Assembly (NCBI RefSeq): GCF_004341825.1
Contig: NZ_SMAG01000007.1
Span: 1-64,000, forward strand
Source: Hazenella coriacea
Lineage (GTDB): Bacteria > Bacillota > Bacilli > Thermoactinomycetales > Thermoactinomycetaceae
Length of the DNA: 64,000 bases
Reading direction: 5' to 3'
Shown here piece by piece: positions 61,987-64,000 of the stretch. Numbering within the stretch: the stretch's first letter is position 1; each line of letters opens with the position of its first letter. A program made the position numbers and the translations under genes. Under the pieces are notes generated by a model. That model was not told the origin of the DNA. It did no database searches and was given only the letters and a program-made list of their open reading frames with translations.

Positions 61987-62580
61987 TTATCCAAACGTTT
62001 CAACGATTTGACTAATTGCATTTTCAGACCAAATCGTTTTTCCATACTCTTGCAACAAGGTGTTAGTCGTTGTTGACACTTCCCCATACTCAGAGCAAAT
62101 AGCAATCAGAGCTTCTAAACGATCTGAATTAAGATCCTCATCAAAAATGAGATAATAAGCTCCCTGATAAAAATATACCTGTCCACCTTGATCATGAATA
62201 GGATGTAGACGAATCGCGGCTTGTATTATATCTTCAATATCGATGAAACGAAAAATAATACTCTCCGTTTCTTCCATCGTAACTTCTAACTCATAAACAT
62301 CTTCTGTACTTTCAAAATCATCATGCTCTGGCTTTGGAGTTCGACCTCGAGTAACTACAACTACCATTCCTTGCGCAGGTAAGGCAAAAACCTCGACCGC
62401 CACAGGTCCCGCTACTTCAAAGCCAAGTTCCTGATATGCATGTTCCATCATATCATTAAATAACTCATGCACTTTAGGGATATCTCTCCACATATCTTCT
62501 TTCTCAATCCCACGATCAATCAAATCATCCAGTGTTAAATGAAAGCGGATTTTATCTCCCCCTAGACGCTCGACACGCAT
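61987..62580 (-). CDS. mecA: adaptor protein MecA
   Basis: MecA binds substrates such as ComK and delivers them to the ClpC/ClpP protease. The 197-residue protein has the N-terminal substrate-binding part (MRVERLGGDKIRFHLTLDDL, with DMWRDIPKVHELFNDMMEHA) and the C-terminal ClpC-binding domain (FRFIDIEDIIQAAIRL to the ISQIVETFG end), separated by an acidic linker. Length and both domains fit. B. subtilis has a paralogue, ypbH, near gudB, so this could also be that member; a phylogeny would tell. Confidence 0.93.
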   Translation of the reverse strand: MRVERLGGDKIRFHLTLDDLIDRGIEKEDMWRDIPKVHELFNDMMEHAYQELGFEVAGPVAVEVFALPAQGMVVVVTRGRTPKPEHDDFESTEDVYELEVTMEETESIIFRFIDIEDIIQAAIRLHPIHDQGGQVYFYQGAYYLIFDEDLNSDRLEALIAICSEYGEVSTTTNTLLQEYGKTIWSENAISQIVETFG

Positions 62581-62597
62581 GGTTTACCCTCCCTCGC

Positions 62598-62660
62598 TGG
62601 AGACCTCCCAATCATAATATATGTGATACAAAATAATTGCGTTACGCAGTCTGGTCTCCA
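62598..62660. promoter_or_regulatory. inverted repeats upstream of mecA
   Basis: TGGAGACC (62598-62605) and GGTCTCCA (62653-62660) form an 8-bp inverted repeat around 47 bases. Inside, TGCGTTACGCA (62638-62648) is a perfect 11-base palindrome. They lie in the mecA leader or promoter and may be a protein-binding site or an RNA structure. Confidence 0.4.
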
Positions 62661-62823
62661 TTTATTCTTTCTACTTTAATGATACACGAAAGGTTTGTCA
62701 AATGCATTATTAATAGGCAAATGACGAGCAATGAAAACGCTTTCCTGATTATTTTATTTTACAAAATCCATTTTGTGCGAAAGGCCCGACTCCAAACTTG
62801 GAATCTACACGACTCATTTTTAT

Positions 62824-62902
62824 AACTCGACTTGAGTAAAGAAAAGGGAGAGAGAAATAACGCCCCGACAGCATCAATTGTTGCTTAAAACACTCATATA
62901 AA
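62824..62902 (+). repeat. dispersed intergenic repeat, copy A (short)
   Basis: A 79-bp copy with the left end TAACTCGACTTGAGTAAA, the GAGAGAAATAACGCCCCGAC block and the right end CACTCATATAAAG. The hairpin core is missing compared with copies B and C. On the minus strand its right end abuts the stop of the 128-residue membrane gene. Confidence 0.75.
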
Positions 62903-62904
62903 GT

Positions 62905-63291
62905 TTATAAGTGAACAAATTGACTCATTTTCTTCTTCCAATGAAATATTTCTTTGATAATCACAACAGCGGAAATCCAAGAGACATGAAACGTAAATTT
63001 CCACCATAATAACAACCATGTACAAGAAAAGGGAATGATCCAAATCAACCATTTCCACTCTTTTCGCATAAAAAATCTTCGTTCCTTGAACCGATAATAA
63101 AGTTTAAATATCCATTTTGCACACATTCCTATGGAGATCGCCATCGATAATATGGCTAATAAGTAACGAAAATCAATTAAAGTCCATAAGATCTCAGGAA
63201 ATTGTGAGAAATTAATCGTTGGAAATGCAAATACGGATATGATAGTCCAAGTAATCGCAAAAATAAGCCCCCACCAGACAGACCCCTTCAC
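62905..63291 (-). CDS. membrane protein of unknown function
   Basis: A 128-residue protein with about four hydrophobic segments (residues 6-24, 33-58, 80-98 and 102-118) rich in Trp and Phe, separated by a basic loop (RFKERRFFMRKEWK). I do not recognise it. The start is a GTG behind GAGGAGGCGG. It lies 75 bases after the CPBP protease gene on the same strand. Confidence 0.6.
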   Translation of the reverse strand: MKGSVWWGLIFAITWTIISVFAFPTINFSQFPEILWTLIDFRYLLAILSMAISIGMCAKWIFKLYYRFKERRFFMRKEWKWLIWIIPFSCTWLLLWWKFTFHVSWISAVVIIKEIFHWKKKMSQFVHL

Positions 63292-63365
63292 AATACCGCC
63301 TCCTCACCCTATATATATGGTGAGTAAGGTACAAATAGATTTCAAACTATGGATCAGTAAATGAG

Positions 63366-63905
63366 TCAATCCTCTCTTACATAGCGGATGTAACACCCCA
63401 TGATAAAGTCAACCAATGTGTGGGCTACCATCACAGAAATTAAACTCCCTGTCCACACATATAAATATCCAAAGCCTACACTGATCAATCCCACAACCAG
63501 TACCATAACCCATTTGCGAAGATAACGTGTATGTATGACTACAAATAAGAGGCTCGTCCCCCAAATCCCCAACCATTCTTGAATGGCCCCTCGGAATAAA
63601 AGCTCTTCCACCACACCAGCTGTAAGTGCAATCATAAAAATCTGTATTACATTTTGATTCGCAAACAATAACTCATTGATTCCTCCATCATCCAACATTT
63701 CCTTAGGTAACCAACGAGTTAAAAGAAGATCAACACATACAATAATGAAGCCAGCACCCACTCCTAAAACCCAGTTTATAGGATGATCCCATCCCAATAA
63801 CCCAACGCTTAATCTCCCTTGAAACCACAAAATCCCGATCGTGATTACCAATAGAAAAAGCTGGGTACCATAAAAACTAAGTAAGAGTTGTCTTTGTATA
63901 TTCAT
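63366..63905 (-). CDS. ypbD: CPBP intramembrane metalloprotease (YpbD-like)
   Basis: A 179-residue membrane protein of the CPBP/Abi family. The metal-binding motifs are EELLFRG (EExxxR, about residues 102-106), FVVIH with a histidine and VAHTLVDF with the last. B. subtilis YpbD, of the same family, lies near gudB, in line with this place. The ATG overlaps the stop of a truncated upstream gene (ATGA). The substrate is unknown. Confidence 0.82.
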   Translation of the reverse strand: MNIQRQLLLSFYGTQLFLLVITIGILWFQGRLSVGLLGWDHPINWVLGVGAGFIIVCVDLLLTRWLPKEMLDDGGINELLFANQNVIQIFMIALTAGVVEELLFRGAIQEWLGIWGTSLLFVVIHTRYLRKWVMVLVVGLISVGFGYLYVWTGSLISVMVAHTLVDFIMGCYIRYVRED

Positions 63906-64000
63906 ACAGAGACCTCCTTAAAGTAAAGATCAATGAAGAGCTGGTTTGCTTCTTGCAATTCGACACATTTCGTTCTAAAATGAGGGGTGGAAGTGGACTT
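63902..64000 (-). CDS. 3' end of an upstream gene (partial)
   Basis: The last 32 codons of a frame that is open to the window edge (STSTPHFRTKCVELQE, ending YFKEVSV then TGA). The stop overlaps the next gene's ATG (ATGA), the sign of a real coupled gene, and AAGGAGG within it serves the CPBP start. In B. subtilis recQ precedes ypbD, so a RecQ C-terminus is possible; the fragment is too short to confirm. Confidence 0.55.
   Translation of the reverse strand, partial: KSTSTPHFRTKCVELQEANQLFIDLYFKEVSV

Noticed and set aside
62637-62825. 62-codon plus-strand frame upstream of repeat copy A
   Set aside because: No ribosome site, AT-rich composition and no recognisable protein features; treated as non-coding.
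1-64000. CRISPR arrays, transposases or prophage genes
   Set aside because: No regularly spaced direct repeats, cas-like genes, transposase motifs or phage structural genes were seen on either strand.

Overview
The window is a low-GC Gram-positive, endospore-forming chromosome segment of the order Bacillales. The evidence is spoIVA, ypeB, sleB, ypjB, seaA and yphF, a bacillithiol pathway, a TRAP-controlled trp operon and a gene order that largely follows the Bacillus subtilis region from sleB to panD. Chorismate feeds menaquinone through MqnA (futalosine route) and there is a full cytochrome bc complex. The base composition and this mix would fit a Thermoactinomycetaceae-like lineage, but that family placement is inference. 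Nearly all genes read on the minus strand. No prophage, transposase or CRISPR array is visible.

Layout from left to right. 1-500: the 5' end of a 16S rRNA gene on the minus strand, with its leader and promoter. 500-4100: a DUF4272 protein, a small membrane protein, the end-joining protein Ku and a TPR protein. 4100-12300: panBCD behind a leader that ends in a terminator, then birA, cca, bshA, bshB1, mgsA, dapB and a MazG-type hydrolase. 12300-18930: a YitT-family membrane protein and an Xre regulator on the plus strand, then ypjB, ypjA, qcrCBA, ypiF and ypiB. 19050-33680: two unassigned genes followed by the aromatic supraoperon (aroC-aroB-aroH, then trpEDCFBA-hisC-tyrA-aroA). 33850-41940: a tiny homing-endonuclease-repeat protein, ndk, the menaquinone block (hepS, menG, mqnP, mqnM, mqnA, hepT), mtrB (TRAP), a tRNA-Pro, folE and hbs. 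42250-53480: spoIVA, yphF, gpsA, plsY, der, the YIEGIA pair, yphA, the S1-like protein and cmk. 53800-64000: ypeB, sleB, a zinc-ribbon miniprotein, asparaginase, a purine permease, ypdA, gudB, bshB2, mecA and two membrane proteins.

The genes interlock. folE-linked mtrB encodes TRAP, whose RNA target of ten GAG/UAG triplets lies ahead of trpE next to an intrinsic terminator. The aro genes supply chorismate both to trp and to MqnA in the menaquinone block, whose HepS/HepT make the heptaprenyl tail; the quinone serves the qcr complex. bshA, bshB1, bshB2 and ypdA cover bacillithiol synthesis and recycling.

The most unusual signal is a dispersed intergenic repeat, about 80-185 bp, present in four copies (362-484, 30872-31055, 57111-57282, 62824-62902). 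It has conserved ends and a variable hairpin core. One copy supplies the stop codon of aroH and another supplies the probable -35 box of the purine permease.
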